Shown here one piece after another: positions 1 to 13,069 of a DNA stretch of 64,000 nt. The translations under genes were made by a program, and so were the position numbers. Location: assembly GCA_035235625.1 (NCBI GenBank), contig CP141149.1, forward strand, positions 16,309,893-16,373,892, read 5' to 3'. Source of the stretch: Saururus chinensis. Lineage: Eukaryota; Streptophyta; Magnoliopsida; Piperales; Saururaceae. Position 1 is the first letter of the stretch, and every line of letters starts with the position of its first letter. The notes below the pieces were generated by a model. That model did not search any database, was not told where the DNA came from, and was given only the letters and a program-made list of their open reading frames with translations.

Positions 1-2127
1 GCGTGTACAATTATGTTGTCAAGTCTTACTAACTCACAATCCCCCAAAGACACTCTAAACCTTAAGTCTTCTAAATCCCTGCATCCCCTAAGTCTCTTGC
101 TCATTGCTCCAATGTACCATCCGATTCAATCCAAATCAATCCTCCAATCTCATAAAGTCCACTCTTCGTCCATCAATCTTATGTCTTTCGTCACCCGACA
201 TAGTCCATGAAATACCCCTTCGAAAAACTTACAATCAAATGCACATACACGTGCCCCATAACCACATAGAGATCTATCACATGCTCTAACATATGCATAA
301 TTCACATACATAAAACATGCTCATTTAATCAGCACTTATCATGCAAAGCATTAAGTTACAAACTCCTAACATGCTACTACACAATCAAAGCATGCTATCA
401 TAAAATTACGAGTTCAAGGTCCCCAACCTTGTAATCAACGTGAGTTCGATAGTGAGAACACGATGGTGGCAGCATCGAGGGTGGAACCGGCGGCCAAAAG
501 CATCGCACTAAGAGAGTTTTCAGAGACACCATAATTAATCTCTACAAGGGGGAGCGGATTTTTCTCAAAGTAATTGATTTGGCGCCCTATGGCAACCATG
601 CATAAGGTCGTGCCACTAGAAATGGCAAAAGTGACCACAAAATAGGGGGTGGCTAATTGGAGGTCAGTCAACTGCTAAAAATACTTTGTTGCCATAGGAC
701 GCTAAAATCGGTTGTGGACCACACCCAGCGGCAAGGATTATGTATTATCAAAGCTCGCAAAAGGGTGAAGGGCTTGGTTACATACTCACATACATAGGAG
801 AGATAGAGAAGGGCTTTAATGGTCATATTGACTAGTGGTGGTATGTGTCAATCATCAAACGCCACAAGGGCGGTGCCTTTAACCTAAATTGCACACACGA
901 CCACAATCGTGCATAGCAAAAGGGCAACCATAGGGGAGGACAAGTTGTTGGTGTGTCTTGAAGCGACTCAGGTTGGTGAGAGCAGGATCCAACCACTCAC
1001 GGGTGGAATCGGCTATCAAACAACATATACATTTGTTATCACTGTCAAACCCTAAAAAGGGTGATCTTTTAGGGTGTTGAGGCGATTGGTCATGGAAGAG
1101 GTGGGGTTCACCAGTGGCGGTCCCCCAAAACAAAAGTTGAGGCACTAAGGCCCAGAGTAGGTGGTCGACAAAGGCGACGACACCTCTAATCACCACCCAC
1201 AACCAAAACCATTGTGCAGGTGGTTGTGCATCATGCACAACTTATGGTGGGGATATGGGCATGACAATGGTCAAGCCTTCGCTGGCCCGAGGCCAATAGC
1301 CGAGAATGCTCTCCCCTTGGAAGGACATGGAACTCGAGACTCTTTCCCGTAGGTTCTAGGTCGTGCGTAACAAAAAGTAGGGTACAAAGGTGGAATCAGG
1401 CCAAAAGTGATGGCCCTTGCCATCACTGGGCTGGGGCAGAGCCCACATCGATCGAACATGCGGCCCAAGTTCGCGCAATGTTAGGCTGGATAGGTTAGCC
1501 CCGGGCTAGAGCGAGGCCCTCAGTGGCGGTTAGAGATGTACCCCAACGCTTGGGTGTGTCTAGTTTGGGTAGAAGGCATGCAGGTGAGGCTGGGAGCGGC
1601 TTGTGGTAGTTAGGTCAAGTCGGCGTCCGCGACTATCCACTGGCTGACACTGGTGGCGGTAGAACTGCCGGTCAGAGAAATGAAGGGACCCAATTTAGTC
1701 GGGGGAGATAGTGTGTTGAGCTAAGGCGGAAGACACGCTATCATCATGCCACTAACGGTCAGACTGGGTCGAGGAATGGACCTGGAAGATGGCGGCGATC
1801 CAGCAATCGCCGAACCGCAACAAGCTGGACGGACACCGGTCGGAGTTCGTCTAGAGCCTAGAGGTGGCGAATCGACGCCACTAGACCAAAATAGGGAAAG
1901 TCTTTATTTTTGGGCTGAACGGAGAAATGGGGTGGAGGAGAGAGTGGGCACAAGAGTGGTGGCTACCTACTGTCGTTGGCCGAGACAAAGCTGGCGGCGG
2001 TGATACGAAGCCCCTCCGCTGCTCACGGCCATAGGAAGACAAAAGAAACCAAAAAGGGGGAGTGATCGGTCTGGATCGGAATAGGGCAGAAGGAGGGATC
2101 GGGGAAGGCTGTGGTCCAGGCCAGGTA

Positions 2128-2822
2128 GGGGTGTTCACAGACGGAAATGGACGTGGACAAAGGGTTGTCCGTGTCCGTCCGTCATTTGAATAACTCTTGT
2201 CTGTGTCCGTCCATGTCCGCCCTAGTCCGCATTATACTTTGTTCAAGTCCGTCTGCTACGGACATGGACAAATATTTCAACACCTAAATTTTTGTCCCAA
2301 TTCAAATATTTTAGCAGTTTTATAGCATGTAAAAGTTGTCTTAACATGTTACATAAGTACTAAATCTATGTTTTCAAGTTATTTAATACATATGTAGCAT
2401 ATTAAGATGATCTTAACATGCTATATAAGTTTATGAATTTATATTTTTAAACTGTCCAGTGCCTATGTAGCATGTTAGGACTGTTCTAACATGGTACATA
2501 AGTACTGGATTCATGTTTTTAAGTAGTCATGTTCCTATGTAGCATGTTAGGATTGTCATAAGATGCTACATAGGAACTGAATTCTATTTTTTTCTAATAG
2601 TTAGTAATAATTACTACTATATTTAAGGGAATGTTAAGTAAGAGTGGCGGACGCAGATGTCCACGGACATGGACAAGGGTATGTCCATGTCCATAGCTCC
2701 CTATTAGTGCGGACAAAAAACTTTGTCTGTGTCTGGCGCGGACCAAAAAATTTGTCCATTCTATATAAAAACGGACGCGGACACGGACAAACATACAGAA
2801 AATGGACGTCCATGAACACCCC
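2128..2822. mobile_element. TIR element with TA target duplication
   Basis: The ends are inverted copies of GGGGTGTTCA (2128-2137 and 2813-2822), each flanked by TA (2126-2127 and 2823-2824). Behind the ends, both sides are built of short GGACAYGGACAA-type repeats in opposite orientation, so the termini can fold over more than 50 bp. The interior is an AT-rich tandem array. No transposase is present. A TA duplication fits a Tc1/mariner-like non-autonomous element, but the superfamily is an inference. It sits inside the larger putative LTR. Confidence 0.6.
2321..2580. repeat. Four-copy ~72-bp tandem repeat, each unit palindromic
   Basis: The motif TATGTAGCATGTTAGGA (first copy diverged) recurs at about 2321, 2391, 2464 and 2536. 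In each unit it is followed about 15-20 bp later by its inverse, TCTTAACATGSTACATAAG, so every unit can form a hairpin. It fills the centre of the TIR element at 2128-2822. Confidence 0.65.
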
Positions 2823-3639
2823 TAGGGCCAGGGGCGGCCTTGCTGTCACTGGACTAAGATAGGCTGCAAGCCAGCTGGCAGCAGACGACATTGCCGCTGG
2901 TCAAAATGCACAAAAATGGAAAAAATAGGGTGCAAAAAGGTTTTTTACCTCACGCTAGCGAAGGAGGGGCGGGGAGGTTGGGACGGTGGTGCCCAGACGT
3001 CGTCTTGGCTGGGGCGAAGCCATGTCGGCAAGCTAGAGGCCAACCGGCCAGCGGTGGCGGATTGGGTGAAAACCTGAGGAGAGCTCACTGGGCCGAAATG
3101 GGAATGAAGGGGGAAAAGGGGCTAACGGTCGGCAGGGCCAGGCCGGGGTGGCGACGGCAGTGTCGCTAGGCCGAGGTTGGCCGGGAGGAAGCCGGCGATG
3201 GCACTACCTCTGGCTTCACATAAGAAAGGGGCAGTCCCTTCCTTTGTTTCGCTCATGGATTGGGCGCGCTGAGGCCCACCCGATCTGATTTTTTAAACTT
3301 TTTTATTTTTTCCTTTTCTCTCCTTTCTTATGTTTCTTTCTCCTTCGTATCACTTTCTTTTCTCTCCCATTTCTGTGCTGAAAGTTATTGTGGCACGTAG
3401 AGGCCAATGACCTGCGACTAAACACCACTCTTGACTCTATGGTTACAAATATTGAGGTTAATTACAAAAATGGATATGCCAAAGTGTCAGATTTCCCCAT
3501 CGAAAATACGAGCAGAAAATAGGAGAAAATTTACAGAAATTTGCAGAGAAATCGAGGATGTTACAACATTCATTGGATATAGATCGAATAAGTTTGGGTA
3601 CCAGTTTTGAGATCATGAAAATCAAAAGGTAGTGAGAAG

Positions 3640-5530
3640 TCTGTGTGTGATAGAGATATATACTACAAGGATTGGAATAGTCAGGTGGTGTCTACAGACC
3701 TTGATTATGTGGAGATGGAGGATGATGAAGGGAGCAATAGCAAGTTGAATCCAAGTGATAGTGAGCAATCTCAAGTCAAATTGTGCACTCCTCCACTTGC
3801 ACTTTGGCATGCTAAAAGGACAATCTGAACACCAGCTAGGTATTCTAATTCCATGCATTGTGTCTTATTGACTGATAGTGGTGAACCTGAGATTTTTTTG
3901 AAGACGACATAAGGGGAAAAAGGACATGTGACAACAGGCTATGACTAAGGAGATGAAGTCTCTCTCTCAACCAAACATGGGAACTTCTAAAGTTGTCAAA
4001 TGGGAAGAAAAACTTGCAAAATAAATGAGTTTTTTTTTACTTAAGGAAAAATCAGATGACTTCATGAGGTTCAAGGCTAGACTGGTGGTGAAGGGGTTTC
4101 AATAGAAGTAAGGTGTTGATTTCACAGAGATATTTAATATAGCAATGAAAATGAATGCAATACAAATTCTATTAAGCATTGTAGATTTTGAGAACCTGCA
4201 TTTAGAATTGTTAGATGTCAAGATCCCTTGTCTTCATGGCGATCTTGAAGATGAGATCTATATGAGGCAGCCAGAGGATGTTGTAGTCCCAGTATAGAGG
4301 CACTGATTTGTAAGCTCAGGAAGAGTTTGTACAGTCTTAAACAAGCACCCAAATAGTGGTACAAGGAGTTTGACAATTTTATGTTTAAGACTAGTTATGT
4401 GCATTGCAAGGCTGATCCTTGTTCCTACATCAAGCAATGGAGATATTTGTACATTATTCTGCTACTAAATATGGATGATATATTAATTGCAGAGTCAGAC
4501 ATATTGGAAATCCAAAATCTCAAAAGGGCTTCATTTAAAGAGTTCTCCATAAATGATCAAGGGGCATCAAAATAAATCATTGGGATGAAGATTAGCAAAG
4601 ATAGGAAAGCACATACTTTGAGACTTTCCCATGCAAATTATGTGGACAAGGTACTAGATAAGTTCAACATGCACACAACTAAACCAGACATCACACCCTA
4701 GCTTATTTCATGCTGAACAAGAGGGATTGTCTTAAGTTTGAGGAGAGGATAGAAATGACCAAGGTATCATATGCATCGATAGTGGGGAGTCTTATGTATG
4801 TTAGGGTGAGTACTAAGGTAGATATTTCTCATATAGTGGGAGTTGTGGCTATATTCACAAGTAATCTTGGACAGGAATAACAGTGAAGTGGAATCTCAGG
4901 TACTTACAAGGTACTAAGGATCTAGCTTTGGTCTATGGTAGAACTAAGGTGGAACTTGGATTCAGATATGACAAGTGATCTGAGTACTACTAGCTATGTT
5001 TTCACATTGGGAGAGTTGTGAAGTGGATTCTTAGGTACTTACTAGGTACTAAGGATTTTGATCTATGGTGGAAATAAGGTGGAGCTACAAGGTTATGTGG
5101 ACTCAGATATGACAAGTGATCGAGATAGGATGTGGAGTACTACTGGCTATGTTTTCACATTGGGCAGTGCAACTTTCACATAGATGTCAAGGTTGCAAAA
5201 TATTGTTGCTTTGTCAACTACAGAGGTTGAGTATGTTGTAGGTACATAGGCTAGAAAGAAGCTAATCTTGCTTTAGAATTTCTTGAGGAAGTTGGCAAGG
5301 AGAAGGGTAGGAGTCTATTGTATAGTGACAATCAAAGTGCTATACTTTTGGCGAAGAATGCAACATTCCATGCCCAAACTAATTACATTGACATTATGTA
5401 CCACTATATCAGATCATTGGTGGAGGAGGGCATCATCAAATTTGAGAAAATCTGCACAAAGTAGAATGCCACATAAGGTTGTACATGGCAAGAAGTTGAG
5501 GTTCTATACCTTAGTGGACCTTTTAGCTTG
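3640..5530 (+). pseudogene. Decayed Ty1-copia pol (integrase-RT linker, RT, RNase H)
   Basis: Translation in shifting forward frames gives copia landmarks in order: the pre-RT linker around 3940 (QQAMTKEMKSL), the KARLVVKGF block near 4070, the SLYSLKQAP block near 4330, a LLLNMDDILIAES version of the RT active-site box near 4470 (normally YVDD; the tyrosine position is changed), and an RNase H end near 5320 (YSDNQSAILLAKN). Many in-frame stops and frameshifts interrupt it, so it is not functional. The gag half and most of integrase are missing upstream. It runs directly into the LTR at 5695. Confidence 0.85.
4882..5163 (+). repeat. Internal tandem duplication in the copia RNase H region
   Basis: The segment starting GTGAAGTGGA at 4882 and ending TTTTCACATTGGG near 5011 is repeated at 5018-5163. 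The copies differ by several small indels; the second keeps about 20 bp that the first has lost. This makes the RNase H region longer than in an intact element. Confidence 0.75.
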
Positions 5531-5694
5531 AGGAGATTTGATAGCTTTCCATGATGAGACTTGGTGACATCGGTGGAGAAAATTGCATTCAAGGTGGAGC
5601 ACACGGGTGTACGTGTATTTAGGTGGAAGCAATTACAAGTTTTTCTTCTATGTGGGTGACCAATGACCTTCAGAATTTTAGTCAATGTGGAGAT

Positions 5695-6225
5695 TGTCAA
5701 AACTTGTCCCCCCCCCCCACCCAGCCCAGCCCAATTTTCATCTTTGAGGGGACCATACTTTAACTAAAAAGGTAATCATAGTCCTATACTAACTGTGATA
5801 TCCCAAACCAATTTACACATCTATAAAGCCAATAGGAGTCATGGTTTTCTGAAATACTTTATTCGAGTATAAAAAGAGCCAAGGTGGGTTGCAGGGAGCT
5901 TTGCAAGGAGTAGAAAGTGGGTTATTCTTTCTTATTTTTTGGGGAGGCTTTGTATGTTTCTTCAAGGGCTCTTTTGGTGAAGGGAAGAGGCTACTATAAC
6001 TGGAATTCTCATTTAGTGGATTTGTTGTTGCTGCTTGTGGAGGTAGGCATTGCCGAACCATTAGGTAAATCTCATTGTCCTTTCTAGTTCTATTTTTCTA
6101 TTATTTGTGCCATGTTGTGCACATTATTCGTGTTAGTGGGGCTTATTCTAGTATTTGTGTTCATGCACATTGGAATATCCGTTACTCAGAGGATCGGGTT
6201 TGGTAAGACCCCTAAAATCCCAACA
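5695..6225 (+). mobile_element. Copia LTR, 531 bp
   Basis: The left edge follows a polypurine-like GTGGAGAT and starts TGTCAAAAC; the right edge ends CCCAACA. It contains a TATA box (TATAAAAA, 5868-5875) and a C-homopolymer run near its start. By position it is the 3' LTR of the pol remnant at 3640-5530. However, it is followed by a primer-binding-site-like sequence, so it could also act as the 5' LTR of a second truncated copy. Confidence 0.6.
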
Positions 6226-6240
6226 TTGATATAAGAGCCA
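6226..6240 (+). promoter_or_regulatory. Degenerate primer-binding site (initiator-Met tRNA type)
   Basis: TTGATATAAGAGCCA directly after the LTR end resembles the plant copia primer-binding site TGGTATCAGAGCC with three or four changes. Its position immediately 3' of an LTR supports the call. Confidence 0.45.
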
Positions 6241-8201
6241 ACTATGGCAATTTCCTGTATGATCCAATTGCCAACTTCCTAAATGAATTTTCTCCCAGCT
6301 TTAGTGTCTAACACTATGCAAATTGCCTATGAGATAACTGTCAACAAATCTTTTCCAACGAAATCCAAAACCATCATAGGGTATTTGGTGTAAAAATTGA
6401 ATTCAACATGGAAATTTTAGAATAGTATAAAGCTCTCAAAATGAAAGCAGAATAAGGCAAATTCCATGAAAATCAGAGTTCCATAACTCAAGATTTAGCA
6501 AGCCCAAGTTGGCCGGTAAGATATCAAGGATCTATTTTATGCCTCATGACTTTTGATTGTATAACTTACAATACGAATGAATATGATTCTAATATTTAGT
6601 ATGTTGTAGATATTAAGAGATGAATATAACACCCTAAAAAATGCAATAATCAAACTTTTGTAACTCATATAATAATATAAGAAACCAAAGATTATATTGG
6701 CAAATAGAGGACAAAGAATTGAACCAACCAATGTATAATGAACTGAACAAAGATTAATGGATTGAATAGTTCAATTGATCAAATTAAATCATAGAAGGTA
6801 GTATCGATATGGATGACAATATCGATGAATATGGATACTGGTACGCACCGATGATATGCTTGGTACACGCTAAAACGGGCATACCCTTTTATAGACATAA
6901 AAAAAATTTATATTTAATAATATATCATTATAATACTTCTTTTAGAGCATAATAAGACCGTAGAATGTCGTATCAATCGATTCTGGTATTCTAAAATTAG
7001 TTCATTTGGAACCATACACTATTATGTTCTTTGTCCCATACAAATTATTGCTCATTCTTTCCCATATTAAGTGATCTAAAATTAGTTTATTTTAAAAACA
7101 AATAATATTCTTAATATGAGTCTAATTTATATATTTAAATAAATGTATATTTGTGGAGCACTATATGTAAAAAAATAATTATGTAAATTGCATGGACCTA
7201 CCCGTATTCATCTCATATAACAAAAACAAAAACTTTCAAAGAAGTTGGGTTTGAATTATGTTTTTGTTTTTAAGAAACAAAATTTTCAAAAAAAAAATTC
7301 AAAAAAATTTATTTTTAAAAATAAAAAATAATTTTAAAATAAAAAATTAATTTTCTTAATAGTGTATCGATATGGTACGGCCGATACATATCGTGGATTC
7401 ATGTGGGGCCGTATCGCCCCCCGTACCGTATCGGTCTCTACCGATACACACCCGTATCGGCCGATACGGCATTCCATGGATTCAATTCACTACAACAAAC
7501 TAGTTGTTGAACTAAACTTCTAATTTCTAGCAGTAACATTGAACAATGAATAACAAAGAGATCTTCATTTTGTTGTTGCATACAATAAACTTAAAATTCC
7601 CTTTGTTTCTCTAAATAGTGAACTTAAATTCAATTTATTTTCACTATTCGAACTCAAATTGAAGTTAAGTTTGTCATTCAAATTAGCAATCTGAAATAGT
7701 AAGTTGTTCATTGTTCAATTCTTTGTTTGTTGTTCAATTTAGTAGTTTGTTATTTGTTGTTTTGCTCATTGATAAGTTTGCAATTCACTATTCACTATGC
7801 TATTTAGCACGTTGTTTATTGCTAGTTTGCTATTCTTTGTACATATTATAATTGCTTTTCTTTGTACATATTATAATTAATTTTGTCTTACTATTCACCA
7901 ACCACATTATTGACTTCCCCATGACATAAATTGAGCTACCAATGTCCAAATTCCATGTTCAAGTAAGTGATGGATTCATCTTTTCAAGATTTGTAACATA
8001 TAAAGATTTCAAATAATGTAATACCATAAGAAGCTATATCATGAGAAAGTCAGATGTTAAATAGATATTTAATACTTTAGCAACCAACATGGTTATTTTT
8101 ATTCCAAAGCCCCACAAGAAATGAGATGACCAACTTGTGTTTGTTATGCACTCCAGCTATCCCATACGTATTCTTATGGATCAAGGGTGAAGGCTAAGAG
8201 T
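6241..8201. other. AT-rich non-genic stretch with a TIR-like repeat
   Basis: No gene is visible. At about 6795-7475 lies a candidate element whose ends are rich in ATCGATATGG and CCGATAC motifs, including the palindromic GTATCGGCCGATACGG near 7452. The orientation of these motifs is opposite at the two ends. The middle is A/T homopolymer-rich. No clear target duplication could be fixed. Confidence 0.4.
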
Positions 8202-10060
8202 GTTGAAGGTAAAAGAGATTAATTTTCAATACGCTCACACACATAAATTACTTAGAATAGCTTAGAAAGTGATTTTTGGAAGTTTCAGGCTGAATTAGGG
8301 TAAAAAGGGTAAAATTATAAAATTATTGTGTAATTCATCAATCACTGCACATTATGTTGATTCAATCGATCAATCAGCACTTGAAAAGGTCCTTTATAAA
8401 AATAGACTGAGAGTTTATCAATCAATTGCCTTGAAGATAGATCGATCGCTAGCCGAGTCAGTGCCCTAATGAAATAATGAATGATCAATCGTTGTTTGAA
8501 ACAATAGATCACTATTTGTTATGATTACTTAATTTAAGCATTTCCAAAAGAGATTACATTCCTAGTTGGAGTCAAAGTCTTAAAATGACTTAATGTACTT
8601 TTTAAAGACTAAAGAATCATGAATTTGAAGAGAGGAAAACCTAAAAAATAATAGAGAAGAAATGAGAGTTCCTTTGCCATTGTTTTCCTGGAGAGATCAC
8701 CCAAAAAACTTTAAGTTCATGTTAATGGTGATTTCATGAAGACCCGCAACTAAAAGAAAAGATTCTCGCACAACAAACAAAAGAGGAGTTGTAGCAAATT
8801 CTTCAAAGGAGTTGAAGAAACTCAAAAGTGGATCGACAATTGAAGAGTCTTTAATTGAGATGCTAGAAGGAGACAAAGACATAACACAAAGAGGAAAAGC
8901 TTCAAGGATTCAAAGTTTAGGGTTTAGGGTTAATGGGTTAAGAAGGTAATTCAATTTACATTCTCATACCAAAATCACTTAGAAAAGTTTCAGAAGTGAT
9001 TGCAGAGGTTTCAAAAGGTTTTAGCATAGAAAAGACAAAACTATCTTTGTACAATATTATCGATCGATCGCTGGAAAAGTGTATTGATTGAATTGATTTA
9101 TCACTGATGAACTGTTGAACAAATTGAAGAAATCAATCACCCTTGGAAATGATTGATTGACACCTGAATCAGTCCTTTGTAAAATGAAGCCAAGAGTTTA
9201 TCGATCAATCGGTAAGACAATAGATAAATCGCTCAAGGATTCGTGTGTTAAGAAAATAGTAAACAATCAATCGTTGTTTGAAATGATAGATCACTATCAA
9301 TTTTATCAATGGTGAATTCATGTTGATTTACAACTAAGAAGAGAAGATTTCACACAAAAATTTCAGAGAGAGGAGTCAACAAAGTTCTTCAAAAGAGTTA
9401 AAGAACTCAAGAGGTGAATCAACAAGCAAGAAAAGAGTTCTTGTTTGAATTTCTAGACTAAGAAGATAGAGATCAAAACACAAAGAGGGAAAGCTTCAAT
9501 TATTTAAAGGAGGAAGAGTGAAGGCCAACATCATCAACAAGAGAATATTAAACAAAAGGAGATTGTGTCAAGTCTTAAGGTCGGTTGGTTGTTTTGAGTC
9601 TTATAAGTTCTATATCGTACTAGTGCATTGATTTAGCCTTTAGATTGAGGATGTCATAGTTTTTTACCCAAGTTTGGGCTTTCCACATTAAATCCTTATG
9701 TGATTGTGTGGTTTGCATGTGTAGTTAGATGATTAATTTATCCTTATGTGATTTAGTTTAATTATTCTACTTTAGAAACAAATTCATGTGCATAGAGGTT
9801 AGAACTTTTAATTGCTTACTTGAAGAAAAAAAAGGTTAGGAGCAATCTAGTGATTCAATATTCTCTTCTAGATGAATATTAAACTCTCAAGATATTGCGC
9901 AAAGACATTAGGTTTTAATTGTTTCCATTATATAAGAAAAAATTGTGCATAGAGGCTATAACTCTTAATTTCTTCCTTATTGAAATACTAATTTTATGAG
10001 CAATTTAGTGATCCACAACCGCCGTCTAGTTGGATATTAAACTCTCAAGATTGCTAACCT
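8202..10060 (+). mobile_element. Two tandem copies of a copia-like LTR repeat
   Basis: Two diverged direct copies, about 8202-8935 and 8936-10060, share the order: an opening with CACTTAGAA-type sequence, a middle rich in CGATCGATCGCT and CAATCAATCGTTG, then a purine-rich block ending ACAAAGAGGRAAAGCTTCAA. The second copy continues into a U5-like block (GGGCTTTCCACATTAAATCC, about 9670). The same series is found inverted at 27.7-28.7 kb and direct at 29.3-30.2 kb. No coding internal region is attached, and edges are approximate. Confidence 0.55.
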
Positions 10061-10858
10061 TAGAACCATATGCTTATTGGGATGCTTTTTTATAGTAAAC
10101 AAAAATATTTGGTGATTTGATGTGAGCATGTTCTAATATTATGGTTTATTTTAGATATTTTTATCATGATTTAGATTAATGATAGTAATCATGAATCATG
10201 TGGATTAAAGAATAGCACATATAGTTTACACTGAAGATTTTATAGTTATGGATGTTTTGGTTAATGATTTTACATTGGGCGATGATTTGAGCACCAATAC
10301 AATAACTATTTTTCTTCTACTCCGATCATTAAAATTACTATCTACATGTCAGTTATGCGTCAATGGTTGAAGATGAACAATACCGACATTGACATACATG
10401 GATTTGTCGATGTTAGACTCTACATTGGTAGTGAGACCAATGCGTCGATGACGACGTCGGCAAATAGAACTCTCATAATTCACTCACTATCGGTAAGGGT
10501 TAAACACGTCAATGTTAGTGTCGATGGTCATCAGCACCTACACTAACATCGACGGGTCTACCAATGGTTCATCAATTTATGGTTTTCAAGTGAGATTCCT
10601 ACTATTTTTTACACTACTCATGAGATATATAATAGCTTGATTTACTTGGATGATGGATGTATAAATACATGATAGAATTACTTGTATGATAGTGGGGTAG
10701 GTAAACCCTATGTTTGATCCTTGAAATTTGTAAATGTCCCTTGACCATTATATTCAGCACTCAAGGACATATAGGCCTAGTGTCAAGCTGACTCCAAAGC
10801 GGGTCTTTTTAGCCGCATAGAGGAGAGTCAAGATTGAGGTTTGACTCATGGGTCTCTG
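10061..10858. other. Non-genic stretch with clustered GTCGATGTTAG motifs
   Basis: No gene is recognised. Between 10390 and 10570, GTCGATGTTAG and its inverse CTAACATCGAC recur together with CTACATTGGTAG/CTACCAATGG, as in subterminal repeats of DNA transposons. The 66-codon open frame here looks incidental. Confidence 0.35.
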
Positions 10859-11279
10859 TGTAAGATCCCTGATCTTAGACCAGTTTATTTTAATTATTAT
10901 TTATCGGTTTTTGTGTGGTTAAAGTGTTTTCTGATTTATTCGGTGGTTTCAAAAATAAATAGTGTTTCTTATGGTTTTAATCAAAATCAAATTTATAATT
11001 ATTAGTTTTAAGTGTTTTTGGGTAAAATCTAAATTTTTGGGATTTTTCTGATTTTTTACTAATTTTCCAAAAATTAGGGTTTGGCGGGACCCCCTATAGG
11101 CCCCACCGGCGAAATTGAGGTTTTTAGACCGAGTTAACCCAGACATCAACACAAGCTTTTATAAAAAAATTTCATAATTTTCCCAGGTTTAATTAGTGCT
11201 TAAATAGTCAAAATACTCATTTTTAGCCCAAATTTCTATTTATACCCTACTAGTTAATTATGTACACCTCAAACCCTAC

Positions 11280-11287
11280 TATAAATA
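11280..11287 (+). promoter_or_regulatory. TATA box of the 3.3 kb solo LTR
   Basis: TATAAATAG in the proximal part of the LTR, upstream of a GA-rich leader, fits the usual LTR promoter position. Confidence 0.5.
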
Positions 11288-13069
11288 GAAAGAGCTGAGT
11301 TATTTCCATTTTGGGAATAGGCTGAGAGACAGTGATTAAGGCCTAGTTCCCCAATTAGGCCCGAATTAAAAGGAGATTAAGGTATGTTTTCTTTAATCAA
11401 GCCTAAATCCTAGATTTTCTCCTAATCCGTTCTTAATCTATCATTTCCTCTTTGCTTTGATTCGATTTTAAGCATCAAAACCACTGACTTGCTTCTTTAC
11501 TTCAAACCCTACATCTAAAAAATTTATTTTTTATGCTTAACAAACCCTAGATCTAAGATTTCATTAAGGTTTTCAATGTTAAATCAATTTTAAGGGAGTT
11601 TAACTTAAACTCTATGGCTTTGGAAGGTTTTCAATAAGGGTGACCATCAAATCCAAACCTAATCAAGTGATAAGGTAATGGGTCTTTAAAATCTCAGTCT
11701 TCCTATGGTAAAAATCTCGATTTTATGGTTTATTTGGAATGGATTTACTTGATTTAGTGCTTTAATGGTGAGATTAGTAAATGGTAATTTCTTATCCCGA
11801 TTTCTTAGGTTTTTATCTTAATATGAGGTAGATTAGCTTTTTGGAAGGTATGATGAAATTTAATGGCATTTGAGTTGTTAGATGGAGATTTTAAGTTTCA
11901 TCAATGGAGTTTCGGTTTGAAATTTTGAAATGAAGAAGAAGGTCGAATCTGCCTTGTTGGCATTCGAACGGCCTACCAAGGCGTTCGAACGGCAACATTG
12001 CAATTTTGGCGTATTTCCTGTTTAGCCAATCGAACGGCCCTACAGGGCGTTCGAACGGCTACACAGCAAAATTGACCATTGTTTGTATGTTGTTTATTTT
12101 GATGTCTCTACTCTGAAATATCATTGTTATGGTTATGTTGAGTGTTTTAGGCCAGGGTAAGCTACTGGAAGAGCATACTATTGATGTTAAGAAGTTGTGG
12201 TATATATTTAAAAGTTATGTGAAATGGCTTGTAGTTGCGTATATTTGTTGGAATTGCTATCTTGAAGATATGAGTGGTTGATTTCTAGGGTTTAAGTATG
12301 TTTTCAGTAGAAATACAGCATGCTAATGGACTAATATGTCATTATAGGATGTGGTTAAATGATGGGTGAATGTTGGTGTTATGCCTAGACTCAAGTATGA
12401 GGTGATTGAGCTTACATATGTTTAGCATGTGGTTATGTTTTGACTTGAGTTATGATTTTAATGGTGCTTCTCCTATGATTTTCGCTGGAATCCATGATTA
12501 GATGTAAATGTGCATGTATAGTGTGATGGTGAGTTAATTACAAAGAATGTTGATATACATCGAGTGAGGTGCTTCTACCATGTACACACACACATGTGGG
12601 GTTAATGATTATGATGATGCTTAATATTATGATTATGAATGATGCATGAGGGGCTGATGAGAGCACTTATCATGAATTAGGATTCATGTATGCCTTGCCC
12701 ACGTATGTACCATGTTGCATGCATCATGAAAACGGATTTCTAATTGAGACTTTATCGAGATTAACCGAGTTTGATCGATTGGATGCAATGTGGTGAAATT
12801 GCGTGCCGGATTAATCGGTCGTTGGCTTAATCTAAACTTAATTGGTACAAAAGGATATGTTTTGATTTGAGTTCCTTTGTGGAACATGTGCACTCCCCGG
12901 GTTAAATCTAGTTAAATGGAATTATGTGGGGACGAGTTATATACTTGTCTTACGAATTGAGATTATTATGATTATCTGGACCCTGAGAATCCAACTAGTT
13001 TGTCCGAGTGCACCGGCTTACCAGGTATTGTTGCTTGGGACTTTAGTCTTGACAAGCAGGGTTGCCCGG

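Larger units (their letters stand above)
1..3564 (-). mobile_element. Probable gypsy-type LTR, minus orientation, open at left edge
   Basis: On the minus strand the sequence starting at 3564 reads TGTAACATCCTCG, a typical start of large plant gypsy LTRs. Leftward it becomes GC-rich (about 430-3300) and then AT-rich with ATG/CAT-rich runs (1-430) that resemble the distal part of the solo LTR at 10.9-14.2 kb. No closing ACA end or target duplication is seen inside the window, so length and completeness are unknown. The several 60-120 codon reading frames at 435-3170 have no recognisable domain and look like open frames in GC-rich non-coding DNA. Confidence 0.35.

Noticed and set aside
435-3169. 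Several 60-120 codon frames in GC-rich DNA
   Set aside because: They overlap on both strands, have no recognisable motif and lie in a probable LTR.
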